A stretch of DNA of 64,000 bases from DAISKN01 sp963716925 (GCA_963716925.1 CAVQUX010000006.1:248001-312000), one strand, 5' to 3'. Positions 1 to 8,728 are shown, numbered from the stretch's first letter. A program made the numbers and translations. Notes: generated by a model from the sequence alone, not told the origin.

Positions 1-945
1 GAGAAGGAGATTTCCGGCCTCGCCGCCGTGGCCCCGGTGAGCTCTCGTCAGGTGCAGGTGGTGTATGGAAGCGAGAACTGGTCCACGGTCGTGACCGGAA
101 CCGACAACGACTATTTCGAGGCGCGCAACTGGTCCCTGGCTTCCGGACGCCGGTTCCACGAGGGCGAGCTGCGCACGGGAAAGGCGGTCTGCATCCTCGG
201 CGCGACCGTCCGCAGGAAGATCCTCGGAAACCAGGATGCGCTCGGCCTCAGCGTCCGCATCGAGCACCTTTCGTGCGAGGTGATTGGAACTCTGGAATCG
301 AAAGGGCAATCCAGTTTCGGGATGGACCAGGACGATCTATTGCTCCTGCCTCTCGGGACCTTTCAGAGACGCATCGCCGGCAACCGGGACGTCAACTCGA
401 TCTCGATCTCCGTCGAGGACGAGCGCCTGATGGGGAAAGTCCAGGAAGACATCGAGTATCTTCTGCGAGAGCGCCGGAACATCAAAGCCGGGGACGAGGA
501 CGACTTCTTCGTCGGGAACATGGAGCAGATCATCGCGACCATGACCGGAACCACGCGAGTCTTGACCGCCCTTCTGGGCGCCGTGGCCGCGGTGAGCCTC
601 CTCGTGGGAGGAATCGGGATCATGAACATCATGCTGGTCTCGGTGACGGAGCGGACGCGGGAGATCGGGATCCGTCTGTCCATCGGGGCGATGGCCCGCG
701 AGGTCCTGACTCAGTTCCTGGTGGAGGCCCTGGTGCTGTCTTCCTTCGGAGGGCTTCTGGGGATCGCCCTCGGGGTTCTCTCCTCGGCCGCGGCGGCCCC
801 GCTCCTCGGCGTTCCCTTCGTTCTCGAGCCCGGGATCATTCTCCTCGCCTTCGCCTTTTCTGCGGCCGTCGGGATCGTCTTCGGTTACTTTCCGGCCCGC
901 CAGGCGGCTCACCTCGATCCCATCGAGGCGCTACGATACGAGTAG
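1..945 (+). CDS. MacB-type ABC transporter permease, 5' end outside window
   Basis: The reading frame is open from base 1, so the N-terminal membrane segment and part of the periplasmic domain lie upstream of the window. The visible part has a periplasmic MacB core-like domain followed by a C-terminal FtsX domain with three hydrophobic segments. The stretch GGIGIMNIMLVSVTERTREIG, about 195-220 residues into the window, is characteristic of MacB/LolC-like permeases, as is the ending ARQAAHLDPIEALRYE. These proteins couple a cytoplasmic ATPase to export of peptides, lipids or lipoproteins across the envelope. The ATPase partner is not visible. The substrate cannot be told from sequence. Confidence 0.93.
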   Translation, partial: EKEISGLAAVAPVSSRQVQVVYGSENWSTVVTGTDNDYFEARNWSLASGRRFHEGELRTGKAVCILGATVRRKILGNQDALGLSVRIEHLSCEVIGTLESKGQSSFGMDQDDLLLLPLGTFQRRIAGNRDVNSISISVEDERLMGKVQEDIEYLLRERRNIKAGDEDDFFVGNMEQIIATMTGTTRVLTALLGAVAAVSLLVGGIGIMNIMLVSVTERTREIGIRLSIGAMAREVLTQFLVEALVLSSFGGLLGIALGVLSSAAAAPLLGVPFVLEPGIILLAFAFSAAVGIVFGYFPARQAAHLDPIEALRYE

Positions 946-949
946 GACG

Positions 950-1417
950 ATGCGAGAGTTCGTGATGCGACCGATAGGAACCGTGCGGAGCCCGTTCACC
1001 GAGACGTCCCAGATCCCCAAGGGTCCGGGCGCCGATCACAGCGCCGAAGGCGTGCTCGAGCTCCTCCCCGAGCTGGAACCGGGCCTCCTCGACGTCGAGG
1101 GCTTCTCCCACCTCTACGTGATCTGGGTGTTCCACGAGTCGAAGGGCTACGAGCTCTCCGGAAAGCCGCCTACCGACGATCGGCCGCACGGGGTCTTCTC
1201 GACGCGCTCGCCGCGACGGCCCAACCCGATAGGACTCACGGTCGTCGAGCTCCTGCGCCGCGACGGCCCTCGCCTTCACGTTCGCGGAGTCGACATGCTG
1301 GACGGAACGCCGCTGCTCGATATCAAGCCCTATCTGTCGAGCGTTCCGCCGGAAAAACTCCGCCGCGGCTGGCTCGCGGAGGCCGACGCCCGGCGCTCGG
1401 CCGAAGCGAGCGACTGA
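950..1417 (+). CDS. trmO: tRNA (N6-threonylcarbamoyladenosine37-N6)-methyltransferase TrmO
   Basis: This 155-residue protein belongs to the TsaA/UPF0066 family, which uses S-adenosylmethionine to methylate t6A37 of tRNA-Thr. The signature FSTRSPRRPNPIGLT lies near residues 82-96, and the N-terminal motif MRPIGTVRSPF is typical of the family beta-barrel. The length fits a single-domain TrmO without the C-terminal extension of the E. coli protein. It starts four bases after the permease stop, with a weak AGTAGGA ribosome site inside the permease end, so the two genes are probably co-transcribed. I see no functional link to the permease. Confidence 0.9.
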   Translation: MREFVMRPIGTVRSPFTETSQIPKGPGADHSAEGVLELLPELEPGLLDVEGFSHLYVIWVFHESKGYELSGKPPTDDRPHGVFSTRSPRRPNPIGLTVVELLRRDGPRLHVRGVDMLDGTPLLDIKPYLSSVPPEKLRRGWLAEADARRSAEASD

Positions 1418-1427
1418 GCACGTCCCC

Positions 1428-1881
1428 TCAGCGAGGCGGGCTCTGCCAGAGGGGTTTGCCCTGTTCGTCCCGGAGCTCGAGGACCGCGTCGCCTTTGCGG
1501 ACTTTTCTCGCGAGGAGGCTCGTTCCCCCGTCGTAGGTGACTCGCGATCCCGTGACGTCGACCTCGTCTCCCTTCGCGAGCGGGAAATTCTTGCTCTGAA
1601 CGAAGGACGCGGGACCGAGGTGAATGTCGCAGGCTTCCGCATCGCACGTGGCCCGGAGGTGAACCCCGCCGTCGCACCCGCCACAGCCGCCGGGAGCGAT
1701 CTGGTCGACGGAATCCACCTTGCAGTGGCGCGTGATCTCGGTTCGCGGGATCGTAGCCGGGGGCCATGACCCCATGATGGTGCCCGTGAGGGGGCTCGGG
1801 ATGGTGTTGACTCGATGCCGCCGCCGCCCCCGCGAGAAGCGAGGCGGACGTGTAGAGAAATGACCGAAAAATGTTCGTCAT
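1428..1881 (-). pseudogene. Exported small protein split by one extra base
   Basis: The N-terminal part (ATG at 1881 after a good GGAGGG site) has a signal peptide and a His-rich stretch ending in MAPGYDP. The rest of the protein is in the next frame, from about 1742 to the stop at 1428. Removing one A at 1742-1743 restores YDPATEIT, and the product then continues with a Cys-rich loop (CGGCDGG), the LGPASF region and GDEVDVTGS. This is the pattern of a small periplasmic OB-fold-like family of unknown function whose members carry the same YDPATE start. Because the repaired protein is complete, a sequence error is at least as likely as a true pseudogene. Confidence 0.6.
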
Positions 1882-1965
1882 GATTCCCTCCTCTCCGTCA
1901 CTCGAACCAAAGACCGAGAGAGACCCGGCCTGTCGCCAACAGCCGTCTTTCCGACACCCACATCC

Positions 1966-2661
1966 TCATTCGTGACGCCTCCCGTGGCTGCGGGCCAGGA
2001 TCTCCGTCACCTCTTCGTCCGTCACCTGGCGGAAGTCCGCGAAAAACTGCCCCACGGCGTAGAAGCTCGCGGGCGTCGCCAGACACACCACCTCGTCCGC
2101 CTCCTGTTCCATCGTGGCGACGGCCCTCGGGGGGGCTACCGCCATCGCGGCGATCAACTTTGCCGGGTTCTGCGAACGGATGGAGCGGAGGGCGGCGATC
2201 ATCGTCCAGCCGGTGGCGACGCCGTCGTCGACGACGATGACCACCCGACCCGCAGGAGGGATGGAGGGTCTCACCGGTGTGTACGCCGCGCGTCGACGAC
2301 GAAGGACCTCGAGCTGCCGCGCCACTTCCCCCTCGATGTACGGTTTGTCGATCCCGTAGAGCTCGACTTCCTGGCTCAGATGGACGTCGCCGCGCTCGCT
2401 CACCGAGCCGATGGCGAACTCCTCCTGGTACGGCGCCCCGAGCTTGTGCACGAGAACGACGTCGAGCTCCCCGTCGAGCGACTCGGCTATCACCCGGGCC
2501 ATGGGAACCGCGCCGCGGGGAATCGCGAGAACCAGAGGGTTCTGGCCTCGATATCCCCGAAGGCGCTTCGCGAGAAGCTGCGCCGCTTCGATACGGCTCT
2601 GGAAGAAAGCCTCTTCCTGATCTGGCCCGTAGGTCCCCTGCGGAGAGTCGAGAGGATTCAT
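1966..2661 (-). CDS. Phosphoribosyltransferase family protein
   Basis: This type I phosphoribosyltransferase fold has the PRPP-binding loop VVIVVDDGVATGWT near residues 140-153 and an N-terminal LAIPRGAVPMA motif. The base specificity is unknown. Relatives are often fused to, or encoded beside, a dienelactone-hydrolase-like protein, and such a gene lies divergently next door. I chose the ATG at 2661, which has GAGGG six bases upstream. An in-frame ATG at 2682 lacks a ribosome site. With PRPP synthase only about 1.6 kb away, it probably consumes PRPP made by that enzyme. Confidence 0.85.
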   Translation of the reverse strand: MNPLDSPQGTYGPDQEEAFFQSRIEAAQLLAKRLRGYRGQNPLVLAIPRGAVPMARVIAESLDGELDVVLVHKLGAPYQEEFAIGSVSERGDVHLSQEVELYGIDKPYIEGEVARQLEVLRRRRAAYTPVRPSIPPAGRVVIVVDDGVATGWTMIAALRSIRSQNPAKLIAAMAVAPPRAVATMEQEADEVVCLATPASFYAVGQFFADFRQVTDEEVTEILARSHGRRHE

Positions 2662-2883
2662 AAGCCCTCGGCATACTTTCATTCACGAACCGGGCCAATC
2701 CAACCGCAAGCGACCACGGTCCGTCTGTCCGCAACCTCGTGAGCGAGCGACCTCTATCCGTTGGTTGGCGACATTGGTTTCGCCCCGGCCCGCGCCATTT
2801 GCTCCAGTGACCTGGGTCATTTCGCGCTCATCCCGGAGGGTTGACTCGGTTTCCCGGTAGCAGGCGAACGGCGCTATGTTTGC

Positions 2884-3555
2884 ATGGTGAAAGCCGGAGC
2901 ATCGGAAGTGTCCGAGAGAATCGCGAGCGAGAAGCACGTGGAGATTCGCATGGGCGATCTCCGCTTTCCCGGCATCCTTGGAGCTCCCGCCGGAGCCCGG
3001 GGGCTGGTGCTGTTCGCCCATGGAAGCGGGAGCAGCCGCCTCAGCCCCCGAAACGTCTACGTGGCTCGGGGACTGCACCAGGCAGGACTGGCGACGCTCC
3101 TTTTCGACCTCCTGACCGAGCGCGAGGACCGCGTGTACGAGACGCGGTTCGACATCGCCCTCCTGTCCGAACGCATGTCGGGAGCGGCGAGCTGGGCGCT
3201 TGCCGAGCCCGCGACGAGTGCGATGCGGCTCGGGTTCTTCGGGGCGAGCACCGGCGCCGCCGCCGCGCTCCGCGCGGCGGCCAAGCTCGGGTCCGATGTC
3301 TTCGCCGTCGTCTCCCGCGGCGGACGGCCCGACATGACCGGGGCCGCCCTCGCCGACGTGCGCGCGCCCACGCTCCTCATCGTGGGCGAGCTCGACACGA
3401 CGGTGCTCGGACTGAACCGGCGCGCTTTCGCTCAGCTCCGGGTCGAGAAAGAGCTCGCCGTCGTTCCGGGAGCGACGCACCTCTTCGAAGAGCCGGGAGC
3501 ACTTGAGGAAGTCACCCGCCTCGCCGCCGACTGGTTCGTGAGACACCTGCCATGA
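2884..3555 (+). CDS. Dienelactone-hydrolase-like alpha/beta hydrolase
   Basis: This 223-residue alpha/beta hydrolase has an N-terminal FAHGSGSSRLSPRN oxyanion-hole region, the nucleophile elbow GASTG (Ser122), an acid in GELD (Asp171) and His199 in GATHLF, so the catalytic triad is complete. The substrate is unknown. The family is found as a separate gene or fused to the phosphoribosyltransferase seen at 1966-2661. Its last four bases overlap the start of the PRPP synthase gene (ATGA), which indicates translational coupling. No ribosome site precedes the ATG, but a TATGTT hexamer ends three bases upstream, so the message may be leaderless. Confidence 0.87.
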   Translation: MVKAGASEVSERIASEKHVEIRMGDLRFPGILGAPAGARGLVLFAHGSGSSRLSPRNVYVARGLHQAGLATLLFDLLTEREDRVYETRFDIALLSERMSGAASWALAEPATSAMRLGFFGASTGAAAALRAAAKLGSDVFAVVSRGGRPDMTGAALADVRAPTLLIVGELDTTVLGLNRRAFAQLRVEKELAVVPGATHLFEEPGALEEVTRLAADWFVRHLP

Positions 3556-4535
3556 GCCTCCAGATCTTCTCTCTCGAAGCGAGCCACGACCTCGGAAAGA
3601 GCGTGAGCGCGAAGCTCGGGATTCCGCTCTCCGCTCACGAGGAACGGGAGTTCGAGGACGGCGAGCACAAGGCCCGCCCTCTGGTCAGCGTTCGAGGAAA
3701 CGACGTCTTCGTCATCGAATCGCTGTACGGCGACTCCCGTCACAGCGTGAACGACAAGCTCGCGCGGCTCCTGTTCTTCCTCGGGGCCCTTCGCGATGCT
3801 TCCGCCGGCCGCGTCACCGCCGTGGTTCCCTATCTCGCGTACGCGAGAAAGGATCGGAAGACCAAGCCCAGGGACCCGGTGACCACCCGTTACCTCGCCG
3901 CGCTCTTCGAGGCGGTGGGAATCGACCGCATCGTGGTCATGGACGTGCACAACCTCGCCGCCTACCAGAACGCCTTCCGCTGCGCGAGCGACCATCTGGA
4001 GGCGCGGCCTCTCTTCGTTCGCCATTTCGCGTCTCTGGCGGAGGCTGGCAAGGAGGAGCTCGTCGTCCTCTCGCCCGATGCCGGCGGAGTGAAGCGCGCC
4101 GAGATCTTCCGCCAGCACCTGGAGCGCGCTCTCGGGATCGGCATCCGGAACGCTTTCATGGAGAAGCAGCGAAGCGGCGGCGTGGTGAGCGGTGAATCAC
4201 TCGTGGGCCCGGTCGAGAGCCGGACCGTCATCGTCATCGACGATCTGATCAGCACGGGAACCACTCTCGTCCGGGCGGCGGAGGCTTGCCGCAAGCTTGG
4301 CGCGCGGAGGGTTCTCGCAGCGGCCACCCACGGCCTCTTCGTCGGAGACGCGAACCGCGTCCTCGCCGAGCCAGCAGTGGACGAGATCCTCGTGACCAAC
4401 ACCGTTCCCCCGTTCCGGCTCGACCCCAGGCTCCTCGAGGAAAAAGTCCGGATGATCGACGCCGCAGATCTCTTCGCTCAGGCCATCGCCAGGATTCACG
4501 AAGGCGGGTCCCTGGTAGAGCTTCTCGAGGGCTGA
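3552..4535 (+). CDS. prs: Ribose-phosphate pyrophosphokinase (PRPP synthase)
   Basis: It makes PRPP from ribose 5-phosphate and ATP for nucleotide, NAD, His and Trp synthesis. The PRPP loop VIVIDDLISTGTTL lies near residues 225-238, and the ATP-binding region reads PYLAYARKDRKTKPRDPVTTR instead of the usual ARQDRK..RxPIS, with VVMDVHN following. The divergence from housekeeping Prs suggests a paralogue dedicated to a stress or salvage pathway. It is translationally coupled to the upstream hydrolase by a four-base overlap and ends 15 bases before the convergent TonB-domain gene. A nicotinate phosphoribosyltransferase, another PRPP user, lies at 13.2-14.6 kb. Confidence 0.92.
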   Translation: MSLQIFSLEASHDLGKSVSAKLGIPLSAHEEREFEDGEHKARPLVSVRGNDVFVIESLYGDSRHSVNDKLARLLFFLGALRDASAGRVTAVVPYLAYARKDRKTKPRDPVTTRYLAALFEAVGIDRIVVMDVHNLAAYQNAFRCASDHLEARPLFVRHFASLAEAGKEELVVLSPDAGGVKRAEIFRQHLERALGIGIRNAFMEKQRSGGVVSGESLVGPVESRTVIVIDDLISTGTTLVRAAEACRKLGARRVLAAATHGLFVGDANRVLAEPAVDEILVTNTVPPFRLDPRLLEEKVRMIDAADLFAQAIARIHEGGSLVELLEG

Positions 4536-4550
4536 GCGGGAAGGATGGGC

Positions 4551-5213
4551 TCAGCGATCGGAAGCTACCATCTCCCGAAATCCAAACACGATGTAAGCGA
4601 CGGCCGGAACCGCCTTTCCGTTCCGGCGAGCCGGCCGAAACCGCCATTCTTTCGACGCCTCCATGGCCGCGTTGCTCAGGCCCTCCGTCTCCGCCGGCCG
4701 GATCACCTTGCTCGAGGTAACCTCGCCTTTCATACCGATTTCCACCTCGATCCCGACCGTCTGGCTCATGTGGAAGTAGGTGGTCGGAGGGTAGAGCGGA
4801 GCCACCATCGACGTGGGGAACGGAGTCTCGGCCGAGGGCGAAACCACGTCCTTGGCTTCCTCGCCGCGGGCCGGAGCGTTGTAAAAGGTCGGGGGTCGGA
4901 AGAACCCGGCGACGAGGACTTTGGAGTCGACGGCGACGGGAGCATCGGGGTCTTCCTGGACTTCTCTCGCGGGCGCGAACCGCCACCCGGAGGCGGCTTG
5001 CCGAAGAAGATCCCCGAAGGGAGGGGTCGTTCTCAAGACGGTCACCGACTGGACTTCGCCAGACGCGGAGACGTCGAGCTCGAGCAGCACCTCTCCTCCG
5101 CCCAGCGTCATCGGTGGTTGAGTGAAGAAATCTCCACTCTGGAACCGAGCCGGCTCAAAAGGCTTCGCGACGAGAACCCAAGACAGCGCCAATAGATGAA
5201 TGGCTTTTCTCAT
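4551..5213 (-). CDS. Secreted protein with two TonB C-terminal-like domains
   Basis: After a signal peptide this 220-residue protein has two copies of the TonB C-terminal pattern: GEVQSVTVLRTTPPFGDLLR..WRFAPA near residues 50-83 and GEVTSSKVIRPAETEGLSNA..WRFRPA near residues 165-198. A proline-rich linker is missing, and the only hydrophobic segment is the signal peptide. Canonical TonB proteins span the inner membrane and energise outer-membrane receptors. This one is probably periplasmic or only N-anchored, and it may not transduce energy. A -24/-12 promoter match lies 42 bases upstream. Confidence 0.8.
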   Translation of the reverse strand: MRKAIHLLALSWVLVAKPFEPARFQSGDFFTQPPMTLGGGEVLLELDVSASGEVQSVTVLRTTPPFGDLLRQAASGWRFAPAREVQEDPDAPVAVDSKVLVAGFFRPPTFYNAPARGEEAKDVVSPSAETPFPTSMVAPLYPPTTYFHMSQTVGIEVEIGMKGEVTSSKVIRPAETEGLSNAAMEASKEWRFRPARRNGKAVPAVAYIVFGFREMVASDR

Positions 5214-5254
5214 GGTCGTTCCCTCACTTCCAGGGGCGCACTGCAGACCTGGTA

Positions 5255-5270
5255 TTCAAAGAGCGTGCCA
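5255..5270 (-). promoter_or_regulatory. Sigma-54 type promoter for the TonB-domain gene
   Basis: On the minus strand the sequence is TGGCACG-CTCT-TTGAA, with the -24 element exact and the -12 element one base off TTGCA, at the correct spacing. The predicted start is near 5244, about 30 bases before the ATG at 5213. The same 19-base block recurs upstream of the DUF5335 gene at 20441 with only two differences. Confidence 0.6.
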
Positions 5271-5299
5271 GGCGGTGCTAAACTGAGCGCCTTCTTCCC

Positions 5300-5573
5300 G
5301 TGATTCACGAGCTCCTGAGGCCAGAGCGGGTCGTGCTGGACGCGCGCGGACCCTTCCTTCGAGTTCTCGAGGAGCTTCTCGGCCGCTCGTCGTTCTCCGA
5401 CCGGCGCGCGGAAGTGGAGGCGGGTCTCCGAAAGCGAGAGCCACCGAAATTACCTGTTCGTCGATTCGCGGATCGCCATCCCCCACGCGCAGCTCGAGGG
5501 CCTGACGGGGCCGGAACTCCTCATCGCCATCTGCCCGCGAGGAGTCGAGATCGACGGGCGTCGCGCCGATATC
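5300..5573 (+). other. PTS EIIA-like domain, 5' part of the ATPase gene, displaced by one extra base
   Basis: From GTG 5300 the frame encodes an EIIA start (HELLRPERVVLDARGPFLR..LLGR), which runs to about base 5441. The continuation NYLFVDSRIAIPHAQLEG, with the EIIA active-site His in IPHA, is in the next frame and runs without a stop into the ATPase. Dropping one C of the pair at 5441-5442 joins RKRE to HRNYLFVDSR, giving a complete EIIA domain of about 145 residues fused to the P-type ATPase. The stretch contains no other gene. Either the sequence has an extra base here or the ATPase is now translated from the internal GTG at 5574. Confidence 0.7.
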
Positions 5574-8500
5574 GTGGTCCTCCTCGGCTCCCCGGCGGAC
5601 CAGACCGCGTCTCACCTGCAGATCCTGCAGCGGCTGGCCTCGGTGCTCCCGGCCGTGGCAGAGGATCTCACGAAGCTCAAGGGGACAGAGGACGTGGTTC
5701 GACTGCTCGCCCGCCAGGAGATGCTTCCTGGACGAGCGAGCTTCATCAATATCACGCAGGATCAGGTAGCCTTCGAGCTCGCCACCGATCTCGTGAACGG
5801 TCTCACGGGCGAGGAGGCGAGACGGCGACTCCGCCTTCACGGCCCGAACCTTCTCAAGCGGGCTCGGCGGACGCCGTGGTACGGAAAACTCCTCCGGAAC
5901 CTCTTCAGCTTCTTCGCAGTGCTTCTCTGGATCGCGGCGGTATTCTGCTTCCTGCCCGCCGTCGACATGCCCCAGCTCGGCGCCGCGATCTTCATCGTCA
6001 TCGTGGTCAACGGACTGTTCGCGTTCCTGCAGGAGTACCGGACCGACCGAGCGGTGGAAGCGCTCCAGAAGCTCCTGTCACTCAAGAGCCGGGTGATTCG
6101 CGACGGCGGCTTCCTCGAGGTCGACGCAGCGACGCTGGTGCCGGGAGACGTCATCGTCCTCTCGCAGGGCGATATCGTGCCCGCGGACGCCAGGCTCACC
6201 GAGGCTTTCGACGTCGAGGTGGACAACTCCACCCTCACCGGGGAGTCGACCTCGGCCAGGCGTTACAAATCGGACGCCCCGGTCCTCCTCGAGGGGTCGT
6301 TTCTGTGGATCGAGCTACCCAACATCGTCTTCGCCGGAACCGCCTTCCTGCGGGGCGAGGCGCGGGCCGTGGTCTTCGGCACGAGCATGCGGACCCAGGT
6401 GGGAGAGATCGCAAGGCTGACGCAAGGGATTCCCACCGAACGGAGCCCGCTGCAGAAGGAGCTTCGAAGCACCGTCGTTACCATCGGGTTGCTCGCTTCG
6501 ACTCTCGGGTTCGCGTTCCTCCTTCTCGGTTGGCTCGGTACGGACCTGTCCTTCGCCCAGGCTTTCGTGTTCTGCATCGGGCTCTTCGTGGCCAATGTCC
6601 CCGAGGGGCTACTCCCCACCGTGACGCTGTCGCTCGCCATGGCCACTACGCGAATGGCGAAGAAGAACGCGCTGGTGAAGAGTCTCCCCTCGGTCGAGAC
6701 GCTGGGCTCGACGACCGTCATCTGCAGCGACAAGACCGGCACTCTCACGGAGAACCGGATGACGGTGACCGAGGTCTACGTCGACGGAAAGAGGATCGAG
6801 GTGTCGGGCACGGGATATCGCCCGGAGGGGAGCCTCGGGCTCGAGGGCCGCAAGCTTTCCCCGACGGACGTCTCCGCTTGGGCGGCGCTCTCGCGGCTCC
6901 TGGAGTGCGCTTCGGTATGCAACAACGCCCAGATCGAGAGAGTGGGCGCCGACTACCGAGCCGTCGGAGACGCGACCGAAGCCGCGCTTCGAGCGCTCGC
7001 GGAGAAGGCGGGGGTTCGCCCCGCCCACCGGCGGCTTGGCGTCAACCCCTTCGACTCCGTGCGCAAGCGGATGAGCGTCCTCGCGGAGCTCGAGGGGCGC
7101 CCGGGTCGCTTCCTCTTCGCCAAAGGCGCTCCTCTCGAGATCCTCGAACGGAGCGCCCGCATTCTCTATCGAGGGAACGCGGTTCCGCTCGACGAGTCGC
7201 ATCGGGCGAGGCTCAAGGGCGAGGTGGATGCTCTCGCGGGAAGAGGCCTTCGGATCCTGGGTCTCGCCTACCGTGAGGTCGGCGCGTCGGAGACCCTGTC
7301 GGAAAGCGGGGAGACGGATCTCGTCTTTCTCGGCATCACCGCCATGTCCGATCCCGTGCGGCCCGCCGTCAAGGATGCCGTCGAGTCCTGTCACCGCGCC
7401 GGAATCCGCGTGCTGATGATTACCGGCGACTATCCGATCACCGCCGCCGCCATAGGCCGTCAGATCGGAATCGGAGACGCCGGCTCGAAGGTGTTAACCG
7501 GCGCCGAGATCTCCGAAATAGACGACGCGTCCCTGGAGGAGATTCTATCCGAGGGCGAGCCGCTCTTCGCCCGCGTCTCTCCCGATCACAAGCTCCGGAT
7601 CGTGTCGGTCCTCAAATCCATGGGCGAGGTGGTCGCGGTCACGGGAGACGGAGTCAACGATGCTCCCGCCCTGAAGAAAGCGGACATCGGGATCGCCATG
7701 GGGATCCGGGGAAACGAGGTGGCCAAGGAAGCCGCGGACATGATCCTCACCGACGACAACTTCGGCACCATCGTCGCCGCCATCGAGGAGGGGCGGGCGG
7801 TCTTCGACAACATCAAGAAGTTCATGGCCTACATCTTCAGCAGCAATCCGCAGGAGATGTACCCCTACATCGTCTGGATGCTGGTCCCGGGGGCGCCTCT
7901 GGCGATGACGGTGATGGGCGTCCTCGCCGTGGACGTGGGAACGGATTTGGTGCCCGCGATGGGTCTGGGGGCGGAGCCGCCCGAACGGGGGATCATGGAG
8001 CGGCCCCCCCGGCGGCGGGACGAGAGACTCCTGAGCCTCGGATTCCTGCTCCGCTCCTACTTCGTCCAGGGGAGCATCCTGGCCCTGAGTTGTTACGCCA
8101 CTTACTTCTATATGGGGTGGTGGCTCGGAGCGCTCGATGACGGCCTCTCGGTGACTTCCATGCCCGCGTCGCCTCCGGGTCTCGAAATGAGCAGCGCCTC
8201 GAGGGAGTACCTCCAGACGCTCTCGGCGTACTTCTTCCCCACGGTCGCGGTCCAGATCGCGAACGTTCTCTGCAGGCGTTCCTGGAAGACTTCCCTGTTC
8301 TCGCGGGATTTCCTGCACCCGGAAAGACGGCTCGAAATCCTTTCCCGGGTGAAGCGATGGTCGCCGCGAGTAGCGGACTTTCTGGGAAGGCATCCCCTGT
8401 GGATGAACTTTCTCTCCAACCCGCTCATCCTCGCGGGAATCGGCTTCGAGCTTTCGTTCTGCTACCTCCTGTTCTACACGCCGCTATCCCACCTCTACTT

Positions 8501-8624
8501 CTTCGCCCCCTTGCCGTGGCACGTCTACCTGTTCGCGTTCCACGGCGCCGTCGTCCTGCTGCTGTTCGAGGAGACCAAGAAGTACTTCCGCCGGCGCGGC
8601 CATTCGCTGACATTCCTCGGGTGA
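5574..8624 (+). CDS. Na,K-ATPase-like (P2C) cation-transporting P-type ATPase with EIIA-like N-terminus
   Basis: This is a 1016-residue P-type ATPase. It carries TGES in the actuator domain, the phosphorylation motif DKTGT (Asp386), KGAP in the nucleotide domain and TGDGVNDAP in the hinge. The stretches VANVPEGLLPTVTLSLA..KSLPSVETLGST and VLAVDVGTDLVPAMGLG match the Na,K/H,K-ATPase subgroup rather than Ca or heavy-metal pumps, so Na+/K+/H+ exchange at the inner membrane is likely. No beta subunit is present. Residues 1-50 (MVLLGSPADQT..) are the second half of a PTS EIIA domain, so the true protein almost certainly starts at 5300. The EIIA part may sense PTS-Ntr phosphorylation. Confidence 0.88.
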   Translation: MVLLGSPADQTASHLQILQRLASVLPAVAEDLTKLKGTEDVVRLLARQEMLPGRASFINITQDQVAFELATDLVNGLTGEEARRRLRLHGPNLLKRARRTPWYGKLLRNLFSFFAVLLWIAAVFCFLPAVDMPQLGAAIFIVIVVNGLFAFLQEYRTDRAVEALQKLLSLKSRVIRDGGFLEVDAATLVPGDVIVLSQGDIVPADARLTEAFDVEVDNSTLTGESTSARRYKSDAPVLLEGSFLWIELPNIVFAGTAFLRGEARAVVFGTSMRTQVGEIARLTQGIPTERSPLQKELRSTVVTIGLLASTLGFAFLLLGWLGTDLSFAQAFVFCIGLFVANVPEGLLPTVTLSLAMATTRMAKKNALVKSLPSVETLGSTTVICSDKTGTLTENRMTVTEVYVDGKRIEVSGTGYRPEGSLGLEGRKLSPTDVSAWAALSRLLECASVCNNAQIERVGADYRAVGDATEAALRALAEKAGVRPAHRRLGVNPFDSVRKRMSVLAELEGRPGRFLFAKGAPLEILERSARILYRGNAVPLDESHRARLKGEVDALAGRGLRILGLAYREVGASETLSESGETDLVFLGITAMSDPVRPAVKDAVESCHRAGIRVLMITGDYPITAAAIGRQIGIGDAGSKVLTGAEISEIDDASLEEILSEGEPLFARVSPDHKLRIVSVLKSMGEVVAVTGDGVNDAPALKKADIGIAMGIRGNEVAKEAADMILTDDNFGTIVAAIEEGRAVFDNIKKFMAYIFSSNPQEMYPYIVWMLVPGAPLAMTVMGVLAVDVGTDLVPAMGLGAEPPERGIMERPPRRRDERLLSLGFLLRSYFVQGSILALSCYATYFYMGWWLGALDDGLSVTSMPASPPGLEMSSASREYLQTLSAYFFPTVAVQIANVLCRRSWKTSLFSRDFLHPERRLEILSRVKRWSPRVADFLGRHPLWMNFLSNPLILAGIGFELSFCYLLFYTPLSHLYFFAPLPWHVYLFAFHGAVVLLLFEETKKYFRRRGHSLTFLG

Positions 8625-8712
8625 CCGGCGCGAAATCCCCCAGTCCTGGGGCGAGTGCCCCGAGATCGTCGACTGGCGTCGAGGTTTGGCGGTTCCAAGT
8701 CGAGCCCTTCCC

Positions 8713-8728
8713 TGGCACCGATGTTGCT
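8713..8728 (+). promoter_or_regulatory. Sigma-54 type promoter for the small gene at 8753
   Basis: The sequence TGGCACC-GATG-TTGCT has both the -24 and -12 dinucleotides at exact spacing. The predicted start is near 8739, 14 bases before the ATG at 8753. It lies in the short gap after the ATPase stop. Confidence 0.65.

Noticed and set aside
5255..5284. Sigma-70 promoter TTCAAA/TAAACT for the ATPase gene
   Set aside because: Both hexamers match only four of six bases, and the first is the -12 part of a much better RpoN-type site on the other strand.
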